Assembly: GCF_018449725.1 (NCBI RefSeq)
Contig: NZ_JAAVVC010000002.1
Span: forward strand, 372,001 to 436,000
DNA length: 64,000 nucleotides
Direction: 5' to 3'
Origin: Pseudomonas sp. dw_612
GTDB lineage: Bacteria; Pseudomonadota; Gammaproteobacteria; Pseudomonadales; Pseudomonadaceae
Below are positions 50,703 through 59,220 of this stretch, in pieces. The stretch's first letter is position 1; each line of letters begins with the position of its first letter. Under the pieces are notes generated by a model, which was not told the DNA's origin, searched no databases, and worked only from the letters and a program-made list of their open reading frames with translations. The position numbers and the translations under genes were made by a program.

Positions 50703-51031
50703 GTCACCACCTCGAAGGTCTGTTGACGGTTTTTCCAGGTGCCGGCAAAACGCAGCAACAACCCCGCCCCTTGCCGGCTGGCCACAATGATCTGCGGCTC
50801 AAAATCGTCGATGCCGTTCTGCTTGTTGTAAAACGCCTGCGCTGCATGGCTCTGGGCCAGAATCAGCACATCGTCGCCGAGGTTCTGCCCCAACAATTCG
50901 GGGAGTGTGCTGCCATACAAAGGACGCTTCTGGCGGGTGCCCAACGGCGTGGTCAGCGCCCGGGTGGCGCGCTGCACAAACTGCAGCCAGTCGTCGACGG
51001 TGGCTCCGGTGTTTCTATCGATTCCGATCAT
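50699..51031 (-). CDS. Baseplate protein W (gp25-like lysozyme-fold)
   Basis: This 110-residue gp25/gpW-like protein (MIGIDRNTGATVDDWLQFVQ; TPLGTRQKRPLYGSTLPELL) sits in the wedge next to J. Start at 51031. Confidence 0.95.
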   Translation of the reverse strand: MIGIDRNTGATVDDWLQFVQRATRALTTPLGTRQKRPLYGSTLPELLGQNLGDDVLILAQSHAAQAFYNKQNGIDDFEPQIIVASRQGAGLLLRFAGTWKNRQQTFEVVT

Positions 51032-51041
51032 GGGAAGCTCT

Positions 51042-51653
51042 TTATGCGGTACTGATGACGCGACCCTGGTGATCCACCAACGGGCCGCTCAGGTGCACAC
51101 CGGCAGCGTCGATCAGCAAACCGACCGCCCCCAGTTGCAAGGTGATTGCCTGGGGTGTCATCGACAGCCGGGCCGCGCCGATACTCAATTCGAGCGACTC
51201 TCGGGAACCGATGAAGGCCGCCGGGCCGTTCTTCCAGTGCAGGACATGACTGGCATCGTCGTAGCCGTTTTCCGTTCCATCCTGATAGAGGCGACGGGTC
51301 AGCGACGCCAGTGTCGAGGCCGGCGGAAACCGGTCACCGTTAAGACCAAACAGCGCGACCGACTGGCTGCCACCTTCGCCGCCGCCATGATTGAGCAACA
51401 GGCATTGCTCGCCGACGGAGGGGATCCGCGACTCGCTCTGAGCCCCGGCGCTCGGGTTGAAAAAGCGGATGGCCGGGGTCAGCAATTCACCGTGGCGGAC
51501 CTTGCAGGTATTGCTGGCGGCATCGACTTCCTGGCACACACCGATCCGACAAAAGCTGTCGGCGCGTCGATACAGGTCTTCAAGCTCGGTTTCCATCTGC
51601 GCCAGTCGTTCGATGATCGGACTCAGTTGCATCCGTAGCAGCGCATCAAACAT
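51042..51653 (-). CDS. Baseplate assembly/spike protein V (P2-like)
   Basis: The 203-residue gpV homologue has an N-terminal helix, an OB-fold region around residues 35-115 (CRIGVCQEVDAASNTCKVRHG; VGEQCLLLNHGGG) and a beta-helical C-terminus. It forms the membrane-piercing spike. Start at 51653. Confidence 0.94.
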   Translation of the reverse strand: MFDALLRMQLSPIIERLAQMETELEDLYRRADSFCRIGVCQEVDAASNTCKVRHGELLTPAIRFFNPSAGAQSESRIPSVGEQCLLLNHGGGEGGSQSVALFGLNGDRFPPASTLASLTRRLYQDGTENGYDDASHVLHWKNGPAAFIGSRESLELSIGAARLSMTPQAITLQLGAVGLLIDAAGVHLSGPLVDHQGRVISTA

Positions 51654-51656
51654 GGG

Positions 51657-52169
51657 CTAGTCCTCAAGGGCGGTGTATTGATCCGGGTCGTCGATGTTCG
51701 ACACCTCCCAGGTCCGGGCAAATTTCGGAATGCCTGTCGGGTCTTCCAACAGCAGCGGCCCGAGGTACAGGGTTTGGGTGAATGAAACCGTCCAGGCGTT
51801 GTATTCCCGTGTACCGCTGGGGGATAGGACCGGTAGACCATCGATGTCTTGCGGCAGGTCGCATTGCTCGGCTGGCAGTTTCCAGCGGTTGTCGGTGACG
51901 AGGTTTTTCAACTCGCTGGCCAGGTCGCATACTTCGGGGCCCGGTGCCGGCAACACGACTTGCAACGACACTGTCAGGACATGTGCGATGCGTCCGTTAT
52001 TCGCACGGTTGCCCGGCGCATCATGGTCGATCGCAATCAGCACCCAAGTCGAATCGCCGAGGCTGTCGACGTCTTGATGGCTGCCGACCCTCAGGCCGGG
52101 CATGGCGATGTGCAACGCCTCGGTAATGGCGGTCACCAGTTGCGAAGGCTTTTCGAGAATGGCGGGCAT
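51657..52169 (-). CDS. PA0615-like R-tailocin protein
   Basis: The 170-residue protein lies between holin and gpV, as PA0615 does in the P. aeruginosa R-pyocin. It has an N-terminal segment (LVTAITEALHIAMPGLRVG) and a mixed alpha/beta body similar to tail-terminator or minor tail proteins. Exact role is not established. Confidence 0.8.
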   Translation of the reverse strand: MPAILEKPSQLVTAITEALHIAMPGLRVGSHQDVDSLGDSTWVLIAIDHDAPGNRANNGRIAHVLTVSLQVVLPAPGPEVCDLASELKNLVTDNRWKLPAEQCDLPQDIDGLPVLSPSGTREYNAWTVSFTQTLYLGPLLLEDPTGIPKFARTWEVSNIDDPDQYTALED

Positions 52170-52183
52170 TAATGGCCTCCGGT

Positions 52184-52534
52184 TTATTGTTGATCCGGGT
52201 GAGAGTCACGGGCCGGGACATCGCAGACGCCGATGCGCTTGGCTGCCCAGCGCTCGTACAGCCCAATCGCCACGTCCGCTCCAGCCATCGCCGTGAGGCA
52301 GCCAAACGCACACGCCGTCCAGATCGATACGCCAGCGGCGTACAGCAACATGATCGCGGAGACCCCGCAGATCACGCAGGCCCCGGAACGCAACGCCAGG
52401 CGCCGCAACAGCGCCCAGCCTCGGGCGCCTTCCTTGTCGGCGCGCCACATTTCGCCGGACACCCCGCCCACCAGGGCGAGGACGATGACAAGCCAGATCG
52501 GCATGTCCAGCAACGCTTGTTGCTCGTTTGTCAT
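52184..52534 (-). CDS. Holin (PA0614-like)
   Basis: The 116-residue protein has three hydrophobic segments (about residues 12-28, 48-68, 70-92) and a charged tail. It forms inner-membrane lesions that let the endolysin out. It has a strong AGGAGG 5 nt before the ATG at 52534. It is the only holin in the locus, so both tails probably depend on it. Confidence 0.88.
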   Translation of the reverse strand: MTNEQQALLDMPIWLVIVLALVGGVSGEMWRADKEGARGWALLRRLALRSGACVICGVSAIMLLYAAGVSIWTACAFGCLTAMAGADVAIGLYERWAAKRIGVCDVPARDSHPDQQ

Positions 52535-52605
52535 GTCACGCCTCCTGGGGTGATTGATAAGTAGTGTGTGTAGTTCAAACGATGTCTCTTGAAGTGCCTG
52601 ACGTT

Positions 52606-52659
52606 AGGTAGGCATTCCAAAAAGCCCGGCACTTGCCGGGCTTTTCAGTAATGCGGTCC
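52606..52659 (-). repeat. 54-bp direct repeat containing a terminator, copy 1
   Basis: AGGTAGGCATTCC, then the stem AAAGCCCGGCACTTGCCGGG, then CAGTAATGCGGTCC. It is the same as 53208-53261 except one base in the loop. The stem plus T-run acts on the minus strand, after the orphan chaperone and ahead of the holin. Confidence 0.9.
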
Positions 52660-52687
52660 CGGTGTCGGGTCGGACTAGCGTGGTGAA

Positions 52688-53113
52688 TTAAAAGGGAGCC
52701 ACCGGCCAGTTGATCGTTTGTGGGTAGCCGGATTGGTTTTTCACTTCGCTGATAGCAACGTAGTACTGCTTATAAGCAAGCAGTGCAGCTTCATCAGCAG
52801 GCGTGGCGACACCCAGATCGACTTTGTATTGCAAGGGATTGAACATCAGCCAACTATTAGCAGCACTAAAGAGCTGATTCGTATTCCGTACGGCCAAATT
52901 GAGATAGTCCTGATAGGTCAGCTCAGAGAAGACCCACCCACCCACGTAATCAGCCTTCCATCCCACTTGAACGGTGGTATTGCCTGTTACATCAATCCAT
53001 TGACCAAATAGGCCATCCGGGTAGGTAGTGGGCATTTCTTCAGCGTCCAGAATATGACTGACTCTGGGAAACGGACTTTGATATTCCGTTGGAACAAACA
53101 CATAACGATTCAT
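52688..53113 (-). CDS. Orphan tail fibre assembly chaperone
   Basis: The 141-residue protein (MNRYVFVPTEYQSPFPRVSH ...) ends NQSGYPQTINWPVAPF, typical of phage tail-fibre-assembly proteins. No fibre gene precedes it, and its expected partner is missing. It lies alone between the repressor and the holin, flanked by two copies of a 54-bp terminator repeat, and looks like a transplanted cassette. Start at 53113 with AAGGA upstream. Confidence 0.82.
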   Translation of the reverse strand: MNRYVFVPTEYQSPFPRVSHILDAEEMPTTYPDGLFGQWIDVTGNTTVQVGWKADYVGGWVFSELTYQDYLNLAVRNTNQLFSAANSWLMFNPLQYKVDLGVATPADEAALLAYKQYYVAISEVKNQSGYPQTINWPVAPF

Positions 53114-53207
53114 TAATTCGTCCTTATTGCTGGTGCTCTGCGAGAGCTGTTTTGATGTCTGCACGCCTGCCACTGCGCACGATTATTTTGTGCGCGGTAA
53201 TGACTTC

Positions 53208-53261
53208 AGGTAGGCATTCCAAAAAGCCCGGCACTCGCCGGGCTTTTCAGTAATGCGGTCC
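53208..53261 (-). repeat. 54-bp direct repeat containing a terminator, copy 2
   Basis: This is the second copy of the terminator repeat (loop ACTCG instead of ACTTG), 602 bp from copy 1. On the minus strand the stem GCCCGGC...GCCGGGC is followed by TTTTTGG. It lies between the repressed promoter (53511-53539) and the first gene. Apart from this and the operator region, the stretch 53114-53670 holds no gene. Confidence 0.9.
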
Positions 53262-53510
53262 TTCGCCTTCCTTTAATCCTGTGTGCAAAAAAGGAAGCTG
53301 ACTTTTCGGCGCTACTGGCGCGGTACGAGTCCATTCAAATTGTTTTTCCGACCGCGGTCCCTGCCCGCCGGATAACTGCTTCTGGTGCTTTACGCTGCAC
53401 ACCCGGGTCAGTTGCCAACCCTCTGAACCGTTGAGGCCGGTTCATCGCTGCCTTTGTGGTGGAACTAAAGAGCTTGGTTTCGAGCCGCTTTGTTGAGCGG
53501 CTTGAGACAA

Positions 53511-53539
53511 AGAATATGCATGGATGCATATACAGTCAA
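53511..53539 (-). promoter_or_regulatory. Candidate main tailocin promoter
   Basis: On the minus strand TTGACT (-35, 53534-53539) and TATTCT (-10, 53511-53516) are 17 bp apart. The perfect palindrome at 53514-53531 fills the spacer, so a bound repressor would block polymerase. Confidence 0.7.
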
Positions 53540-53582
53540 TGCGTAAATGCATTTATTTATGCACGACAAATGCACAGACGCA
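53514..53582. promoter_or_regulatory. Repressor operator cluster at the tailocin promoter
   Basis: Three copies of a TGCR-N4-YGCA motif occur here: 53517-53528 (within the perfect palindrome ATATGCAT-GG-ATGCATAT), 53540-53551 and 53571-53582. Related sites occur upstream of the repressor gene itself. Confidence 0.65.
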
Positions 53583-53670
53583 TGAAAGCCCCGCCAGCAA
53601 AGGCATTGGTGGTTTTCGGCAGGCGAAAAAAAACCCGCTGGGTGGCGGGTTTTATCTGACAGGGTTGAGG

Positions 53671-54405
53671 TTAACGGGCGTACATGCCCCACCAGAAAAC
53701 GTGGCCGAGGATGACGATCTGCTCTTCCTGGATTTCCTGGAAGGTGTAGTCCTCGTCCGGGTGTTCATCGCGATTGAAGCTGCGCAGGCGGATACCGGTC
53801 GGCAGGCGATAAAGCTGTTTCACCCGCAACTGACCGTTATGGTTGATCGCGTACAGATCACCGTCGACGATGTCGCCAATCCCGCATTTGCCGGCATTCA
53901 CGCCAACGGTGGCACCATCGCGCAGGACCGGCAACATGCTGTTGCCGCGCACTGTCACGCACTTGGCCTGGTCGAACTGCACGCCGTTGTGACGCAGGCT
54001 GCGCTTGCCGAAGCGCAAGCTGGAGCGCTCGCTTTCTTCGATGACGAATCTTCCTGATCCAGCAGCCAATTCAACCTCGCGAAGAAAGGGGACCGACACC
54101 TCGTCGTCATCGACAGGAGTATCGTCGTCCCACAAGCTTATGTCCTTGAGTTCGGAATGTATGGGCTCGCGCCCGGCACCCGCGACTGGCGCAACATCCA
54201 CGCGCCCGCGCAACTGATCGGTGCTCACGGCGAAGTACTCGGCGATCTTCGAGATGTGCTTATCCGAAGGATCGACGATCTTCCCGCTGAGAATGCGCGA
54301 GAGTGTGGATTGAGGCACGCCGGTGCGACGGTGAAGCTCCGTGGGGGAGATCCCGTGCTGATCGAGCAGCGCTCTTAAGACTGAAGAAACATTGCGTTTT
54401 TGCAT
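53671..54405 (-). CDS. prtR: PrtR-like LexA/CI-family repressor of tailocin genes
   Basis: The 244-residue protein has an N-terminal helix-turn-helix (residues about 10-65, ISPTELHRRTGVPQSTLSRI) and a C-terminal S24 peptidase domain. A cleavage-site-like AAGSG lies at 114-118, Ser156 in GNSMLP and Lys196 in RVKQLY. RecA filaments would trigger self-cleavage after DNA damage. In P. aeruginosa PrtR represses prtN; no prtN is present here, so direct repression of the tailocin promoter is likely. The ATG at 54405 overlaps an operator-like site. Confidence 0.9.
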   Translation of the reverse strand: MQKRNVSSVLRALLDQHGISPTELHRRTGVPQSTLSRILSGKIVDPSDKHISKIAEYFAVSTDQLRGRVDVAPVAGAGREPIHSELKDISLWDDDTPVDDDEVSVPFLREVELAAGSGRFVIEESERSSLRFGKRSLRHNGVQFDQAKCVTVRGNSMLPVLRDGATVGVNAGKCGIGDIVDGDLYAINHNGQLRVKQLYRLPTGIRLRSFNRDEHPDEDYTFQEIQEEQIVILGHVFWWGMYAR

Positions 54406-54467
54406 AACGCGAATAGTGCTTGATCTTTTTGCGGAAAACAAATGCAGATATGCATAAAACGCAAAAA
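54393..54467. promoter_or_regulatory. Operator-like sites upstream of the repressor gene
   Basis: TGCG-TTTT-TGCA (54393-54404) covers the repressor start codon. TGCA-GATA-TGCA (54443-54454) lies inside a larger inverted repeat TTTTTGCG (54426-54433) / CGCAAAAA (54460-54467). Both share the motif of the tailocin promoter sites and suggest autoregulation. The mutS promoter must also lie in this 196-bp gap. Confidence 0.6.
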
Positions 54468-54601
54468 AGTTGCCATCAGCCACCAGCCCCAGAGGCCTGC
54501 GTCCGGCAGACCGCTCATGTTAACCTTGCGCCCATCGCGGAAAAGCCGGGCCGATGCCCCTCCTTTGCCCTACACCTTTCAACGAGTTTTCCTGATTTCC
54601 G

Positions 54602-57181
54602 ATGAATAAAGCTATCTCCGATCTGTCCTCGCACACGCCGATGATGCAGCAATACTGGCGCCTGAAGAACCAGCACCCTGACCAGCTGATGTTCTACCGC
54701 ATGGGTGACTTCTACGAGATCTTCTATGAAGACGCGAAGAAGGCCGCCAAGTTGCTGGACATCACCCTGACCGCCCGTGGGCAGTCGGCGGGCCAGGCGA
54801 TTCCGATGTGTGGGATTCCTTACCACGCCGCGGAAGGTTACCTGGCGAAGCTGGTCAAGCTTGGCGAGTCGGTGGTGATCTGTGAGCAGGTCGGCGACCC
54901 GGCGACCAGCAAGGGGCCGGTGGACCGTCAGGTGGTACGGATCATCACGCCGGGGACGGTCAGTGATGAAGCGTTGCTGGATGAGCGTCGGGACAACCTG
55001 ATCGCGGCGGTATTGGGCGACGAACGTCTGTTCGGTCTGGCGGTGCTGGACATCACCAGCGGCAACTTCACCGTGCTGGAAATCAAAGGCTGGGAGAACC
55101 TGCTGGCGGAACTGGAGCGGGTCAATCCGGTAGAGCTGATGATCCCGGACGATTGGCCGAAGGACCTGCCGGCGGAAAAACGCCGTGGGGTTCGTCGCCG
55201 TGCGCCGTGGGATTTCGAGCGCGATACCGCGCTGAAAAGTCTCTGCCAGCAGTTTTCCACCCAAGACCTTAAAGGCTTCGGCTGCGAGAACCTGACCCTG
55301 GCCATCGGTGCCGCCGGTTGCCTGCTCAGCTACGCCAAGGAAACCCAGCGCACTGCCCTGCCGCACTTGCGCAGCCTGCGTCATGAGCGCCTGGACGACA
55401 CCGTGGTGCTGGATGGCGCGAGCCGTCGCAACCTGGAACTCGATACCAATCTGGCCGGCGGTCGCGAGAACACTCTGCAATCGGTGGTCGATCGCTGCCA
55501 GACCGCCATGGGCAGCCGTTTGCTGACCCGTTGGCTGAACCGTCCGCTGCGGGATTTGACCGTGTTGCTCGCGCGTCAGTCCTCGATCACTTGCCTGCTC
55601 GACGGCTACCGTTTCGAAAAGCTGCAACCGCAACTCAAGGAAATCGGCGACATCGAGCGGATTCTGGCGCGGATCGGCCTGCGTAACGCCCGTCCTCGTG
55701 ACTTGGCCCGCCTGCGCGACGCTCTCGGCGCACTGCCCGAGCTGCAAGTGGCAATGACCGAGCTCGACGCTCCGCACATCATTCAACTGGCCGCGACCAC
55801 CAGCACCTACCCGGAACTGGCGGCGCTGCTGGAAAAAGCCATTATCGACAACCCGCCCGCCGTCATCCGTGACGGCGGCGTGTTGAAAACCGGTTACGAC
55901 GCCGAGCTGGATGATTTGCAATCGCTCAGCGAAAACGCCGGTCAGTTCCTGATCGACCTCGAAGCCCGAGAGAAAGCGCGCACCGGCCTGTCGCACCTGA
56001 AAGTCGGTTACAACCGCATTCACGGTTACTTCATCGAGTTGCCGAGCAAACAAGCCGAGTCGGCGCCAGCGGACTATATCCGCCGCCAGACACTCAAAGG
56101 CGCCGAGCGCTTTATCACGCCGGAGCTGAAAGCGTTCGAAGACAAGGCATTGTCGGCCAAGAGCCGGGCCCTGGCTCGCGAGAAGATGCTCTACGAAGCG
56201 CTGCTTGAAGACTTGATCGCCCAGTTGCCGCCGTTGCAGGACACCGCCGCCGCCCTGGCCGAACTCGACGTATTGAGCAACCTCGCGGAACGGGCGCTGA
56301 ACCTTGACCTGAATTGCCCGCGTTTCGTCAGCGAGCCGTGCATGCGCATCAACCAGGGGCGTCACCCGGTGGTCGAGCAAGTGCTGAGCACGCCGTTCGT
56401 GGCCAACGACCTGAGCCTCGACGACAACACGCGCATGCTGGTGATTACCGGTCCGAACATGGGCGGTAAATCCACCTACATGCGTCAGACCGCGTTGATC
56501 GTGTTGTTGGCGCATATCGGCAGTTTTGTGCCGGCAGCTAGTTGCGAACTGTCCCTCGTGGACCGGATCTTCACCCGGATCGGTTCCAGCGATGACTTGG
56601 CCGGTGGCCGTTCGACCTTTATGGTCGAGATGAGCGAAACCGCGAACATCCTGCACAACGCCACCGAACGCAGCCTGGTGCTGATGGACGAAGTCGGTCG
56701 CGGCACCAGCACCTTCGACGGTCTGTCCCTGGCCTGGGCGGCGGCCGAGCGCCTGGCGCATCTGCGCGCCTACACGCTGTTCGCCACCCACTACTTCGAA
56801 CTGACCGTGTTGCCGGAGGCCCAGCCGCTGGTGGCCAACGTGCATCTCAACGCGACCGAGCACAACGAACGCATCGTGTTCCTGCACCACGTATTGCCGG
56901 GGCCTGCCAGCCAGAGCTACGGCCTGGCCGTTGCGCAGTTGGCCGGTGTGCCGAGCGAAGTGATCGTGCGTGCCCGTGAGCACTTGGCCCGACTGGAAGC
57001 CACCGCCCTGCCCCACGAAGTTCCGAAGCCATCCAAAGGCAAACCGGCCGCGCCGCAGCAGAGCGATATGTTCGCCAGCCTGCCGCATCCGGTGCTGGAT
57101 GAACTGGCCAAACTCGACCTGGACGATATGAGCCCGCGTCGCGCACTGGAAATGCTCTATACACTAAAGACACGGATCTAA
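54602..57181 (+). CDS. mutS: DNA mismatch repair protein MutS
   Basis: This 859-residue ATPase recognises mismatches. The mismatch-binding motif GDFYEIF (Phe-X-Glu) lies near residue 35. Walker [10 protein letters not shown] is near residue 618, with the Walker B/signature [12 protein letters not shown] beyond 690 and a C-terminal dimerisation helix. Start at 54602. It forms the other flank of the tailocin locus. Confidence 0.99.
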   Translation: MNKAISDLSSHTPMMQQYWRLKNQHPDQLMFYRMGDFYEIFYEDAKKAAKLLDITLTARGQSAGQAIPMCGIPYHAAEGYLAKLVKLGESVVICEQVGDPATSKGPVDRQVVRIITPGTVSDEALLDERRDNLIAAVLGDERLFGLAVLDITSGNFTVLEIKGWENLLAELERVNPVELMIPDDWPKDLPAEKRRGVRRRAPWDFERDTALKSLCQQFSTQDLKGFGCENLTLAIGAAGCLLSYAKETQRTALPHLRSLRHERLDDTVVLDGASRRNLELDTNLAGGRENTLQSVVDRCQTAMGSRLLTRWLNRPLRDLTVLLARQSSITCLLDGYRFEKLQPQLKEIGDIERILARIGLRNARPRDLARLRDALGALPELQVAMTELDAPHIIQLAATTSTYPELAALLEKAIIDNPPAVIRDGGVLKTGYDAELDDLQSLSENAGQFLIDLEAREKARTGLSHLKVGYNRIHGYFIELPSKQAESAPADYIRRQTLKGAERFITPELKAFEDKALSAKSRALAREKMLYEALLEDLIAQLPPLQDTAAALAELDVLSNLAERALNLDLNCPRFVSEPCMRINQGRHPVVEQVLSTPFVANDLSLDDNTRMLVITGPNMGGKSTYMRQTALIVLLAHIGSFVPAASCELSLVDRIFTRIGSSDDLAGGRSTFMVEMSETANILHNATERSLVLMDEVGRGTSTFDGLSLAWAAAERLAHLRAYTLFATHYFELTVLPEAQPLVANVHLNATEHNERIVFLHHVLPGPASQSYGLAVAQLAGVPSEVIVRAREHLARLEATALPHEVPKPSKGKPAAPQQSDMFASLPHPVLDELAKLDLDDMSPRRALEMLYTLKTRI

Positions 57182-57323
57182 CGCACTTGCCTGCAAGCTG
57201 TTAGAATCTCGCGCGGTTTGGGATGCTGCTGGCTCATAGCCTGGCCAGCAGACTATCGCTCTCGAACCTGGCGACCCCAATGTTAAGGGGCTTCGCTGCC
57301 GCCGCCTGAGGAGAAAATTAGAA

Positions 57324-57647
57324 ATGACCTTCGTCGTCACCGACAACTGCATCAAGTGCAAGTACACCGACTGCGTAGAAGTCTGTCCGGTGGACTGCTT
57401 TTACGAAGGCCCGAACTTCCTGGTGATTCACCCGGATGAGTGCATCGACTGCGCACTGTGCGAACCAGAATGCCCGGCCGTGGCCATCTTCTCCGAAGAT
57501 GAAGTCCCGGAAGAGATGCAGGAATTCATTCAGCTGAACGTTGAGCTGGCCGAAATCTGGCCGAACATCACCGAGAAGAAAGAATCGATGCCCGATGCCG
57601 AAGAGTGGGATGGCGTCAAAGGCAAGATCAAAGACCTCGAACGCTGA
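57324..57647 (+). CDS. fdxA: Ferredoxin FdxA, 7Fe type
   Basis: The 107-residue 3Fe-4S/4Fe-4S ferredoxin has cysteine sets [17 protein letters not shown] (residues 9-25) and [12 protein letters not shown] (about 40-51). The long acidic C-terminal extension is typical of Azotobacter-type FdI. Start at 57324 after GAGGAGA. Gene order mutS-fdxA-rsmZ-rpoS is standard for Pseudomonas. Confidence 0.97.
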   Translation: MTFVVTDNCIKCKYTDCVEVCPVDCFYEGPNFLVIHPDECIDCALCEPECPAVAIFSEDEVPEEMQEFIQLNVELAEIWPNITEKKESMPDAEEWDGVKGKIKDLER

Positions 57648-57663
57648 TTGACCCCGCGTTCTC

Positions 57664-57689
57664 GAAAAGGCCCCTTGCGGGCCTTTTTG
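57664..57689 (+). terminator. Terminator of fdxA
   Basis: AAAAGGCCCCTTGCGGGCCTTTTT hairpin with T-run, 17 nt after the fdxA stop. Confidence 0.85.
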
Positions 57690-57702
57690 CTTTTCTACAG
57701 GC

Positions 57703-57832
57703 AAAAAAAGGGGCGGTTTGACCCGCCCACATTTTTTCCCTATTCCCTGTATTCCTTTTCATCGTCCTGATGAACCGCGTCCTGCGATGTCCTTTCCCCT
57801 CTTCCTTGAAGGGCGTGTCGATCCGTCGGCAC
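57703..57832 (-). ncRNA. rsmZ: Small RNA RsmZ
   Basis: RsmZ sequesters the translational repressors RsmA/RsmE in the Gac/Rsm cascade. The minus-strand sequence between fdxA and rpoS holds at least six GGA motifs (ACGGAT, AAGGAA, AAGGAC and two CAGGAC among them), several in hairpin loops. It ends in a stem GGGCGG...CCGCCC with seven T. The -10 TAGTAT (57840-57845) and -35 TTGCTC (57862-57867) give a start near 57832, so a transcript of about 130 nt. Location and sequence match P. fluorescens rsmZ. Small ORFs read across it are rejected. Confidence 0.93.
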
Positions 57833-58003
57833 AACCCAGATACTAGAGAGTTCCCCGGCATGAGCAACCGCACTTCGCTGGCGAAACGCCCTGTCATATC
57901 TACTTAATAAAACAAAATATCCATATAAGTCAGCCACTTAATATGGAAACGTTTTGAAAATGGGCAACCACCAACCTGTAAAAATAACGAACACTTACGA
58001 AAG

Positions 58004-58021
58004 AGTAAGCAAAGTCTTACA
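58004..58021 (-). promoter_or_regulatory. GacA upstream activating sequence of rsmZ
   Basis: TGTAAG-N6-CTTACT on the minus strand is one base off the TGTAAG-N6-CTTACA consensus. It is centred about 180 bp upstream of the rsmZ start, the usual distance. Confidence 0.88.
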
Positions 58022-58058
58022 ACGCGAGACTACGAACCTGAGATTTCTCCCAGGCAAC

Positions 58059-58087
58059 AAAAAGCCCCGAACCAGTCGAGGCTTTTT
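58059..58087 (-). terminator. Terminator of rpoS
   Basis: AAAAAGCCCCGA...TCGAGGCTTTTT hairpin, 20 nt after the rpoS stop, with a T-run on the minus strand. Confidence 0.85.
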
Positions 58088-58107
58088 GCTGCCATTGAAT
58101 GAATGCT

Positions 58108-59115
58108 TTATTGAAACAGCGACTCACTCGACAGGCCGTTCTTCTCGAGAATTTCTCGAAGGCGCTTAAGCCCTTCCACCTGGATTTGCCTGACCCGCTC
58201 CCGGGTAAGGCCGATTTCCAGGCCTACATCTTCAAGCGTGCTGCTCTCGTGACCGCGCAGGCCGAAGCGGCGTATGACCACCTCGCGTTGCTTGTCGGTC
58301 AGCTCCGAGAGCCACTGATCGATGCTCTGGGACAGGTCATCGTCCTGCAGCAGTTCGCATGGATCGGTTGGACGATCGTCGGTAAGGGTGTCCAGCAGGG
58401 TTTTATCCGAATCCGGACCCAGCGAGACGTCGACCGAAGAAACCCGTTCATTCAGGCCCAGCATGCGCTTGACCTCACCTACCGGTTTTTCCAGCAGGTT
58501 AGCGATTTCTTCGGGTGAAGGTTCGTGATCGAGCTTTTGAGTCAGCTCCCGTGCGGCCCTCAGGTACACGTTGAGCTCTTTGACCACATGGATCGGCAAC
58601 CGGATGGTCCGGGTCTGATTCATGATCGCGCGCTCGATGGTCTGACGAATCCACCAGGTTGCGTAGGTCGAAAAGCGGAAGCCGCGCTCGGGGTCGAACT
58701 TTTCCACTGCCCGGATCAATCCGAGGTTGCCCTCTTCGATCAGGTCCAGCAGCGACAAACCACGATTGACGTAACGTCGGGCGATTTTCACCACCAGCCG
58801 CAGGTTGCTTTCAATCATGCGTTTGCGCCCGGCCGGATCGCCACTTTGCGACAAGCGCGCAAAATGAACTTCTTCTTCCGGAGAGAGCAGCGGGGAAAAG
58901 CCGATTTCATTGAGATACAACTGCGTGGCATCAAGTGCCCGCGTGTAGTCGATGTACTTGTGTTGCTTTAACGAAGCGGAGTGTTTGGATTTGGCACGAA
59001 CGGAAGGTGGTGCTGCCCCTTCATCATTCGACATCGAATCCGTAGCGATGCCGGTCTCCATAAGGAGAACCTCATCGTCGATGTCAAACTCCGGCACTTC
59101 TTTACTGAGAGCCAT
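58108..59115 (-). CDS. rpoS: Stationary-phase sigma factor RpoS
   Basis: The 335-residue sigma-38 has region 1.2 ([21 protein letters not shown]), region 2 ([27 protein letters not shown] ... [13 protein letters not shown]), region 3 and region 4 ([19 protein letters not shown]). It governs general stress and stationary-phase genes. It lies 105 bp downstream of nlpD; in Pseudomonas the main rpoS promoter is usually within nlpD. Confidence 0.99.
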   Translation of the reverse strand: MALSKEVPEFDIDDEVLLMETGIATDSMSNDEGAAPPSVRAKSKHSASLKQHKYIDYTRALDATQLYLNEIGFSPLLSPEEEVHFARLSQSGDPAGRKRMIESNLRLVVKIARRYVNRGLSLLDLIEEGNLGLIRAVEKFDPERGFRFSTYATWWIRQTIERAIMNQTRTIRLPIHVVKELNVYLRAARELTQKLDHEPSPEEIANLLEKPVGEVKRMLGLNERVSSVDVSLGPDSDKTLLDTLTDDRPTDPCELLQDDDLSQSIDQWLSELTDKQREVVIRRFGLRGHESSTLEDVGLEIGLTRERVRQIQVEGLKRLREILEKNGLSSESLFQ

Positions 59116-59220
59116 TGTTATAGTCCTTTGGTGAGTTCGACCTCAAGCTCAAGCGGCGCCTTTATCCTTGGCAACGCTGGAGCCTGTTCCCTCTACGTGA
59201 CGGAACAGGCTGACAACAAA

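Larger units (their letters stand above)
23394..54405 (-). other. Double R-type tailocin locus between pncC and mutS
   Basis: All genes from the repressor at 54405 down to the spanins at 23394 run on the minus strand. They encode two contractile tails (P2-like and Mu/SfV-like), fibres, chaperones, a holin, an endolysin and spanins. There are no capsid, portal, terminase, head-tail connector, integrase or replication genes, which argues against a prophage. The cinA-mutS interval is a known site of R-tailocins in fluorescent pseudomonads. No PrtN-like activator gene is present. Confidence 0.93.

Noticed and set aside
53335..53692. Small ORFs around the tailocin promoter
   Set aside because: They cross the operator palindromes and promoter and lack ribosome sites; the stretch is better read as control DNA.
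23394..54405. Intact prophage
   Set aside because: No integrase, replication, capsid, portal or terminase genes were found, and no attachment-site duplication is visible at pncC or mutS.
52535..54405. prtN-like activator gene
   Set aside because: No ORF of suitable size and composition lies near the repressor; the gap 53114-53670 is non-coding.
54515..57088. 857-codon minus-strand ORF antisense to mutS
   Set aside because: It mirrors mutS codon for codon, has no recognisable domain and is rich in Arg/Gln/His, as expected of an antisense shadow.
57740..57937. Small minus-strand ORFs between fdxA and rpoS
   Set aside because: They overlap the rsmZ promoter and RNA; no ribosome site or family resemblance is visible.
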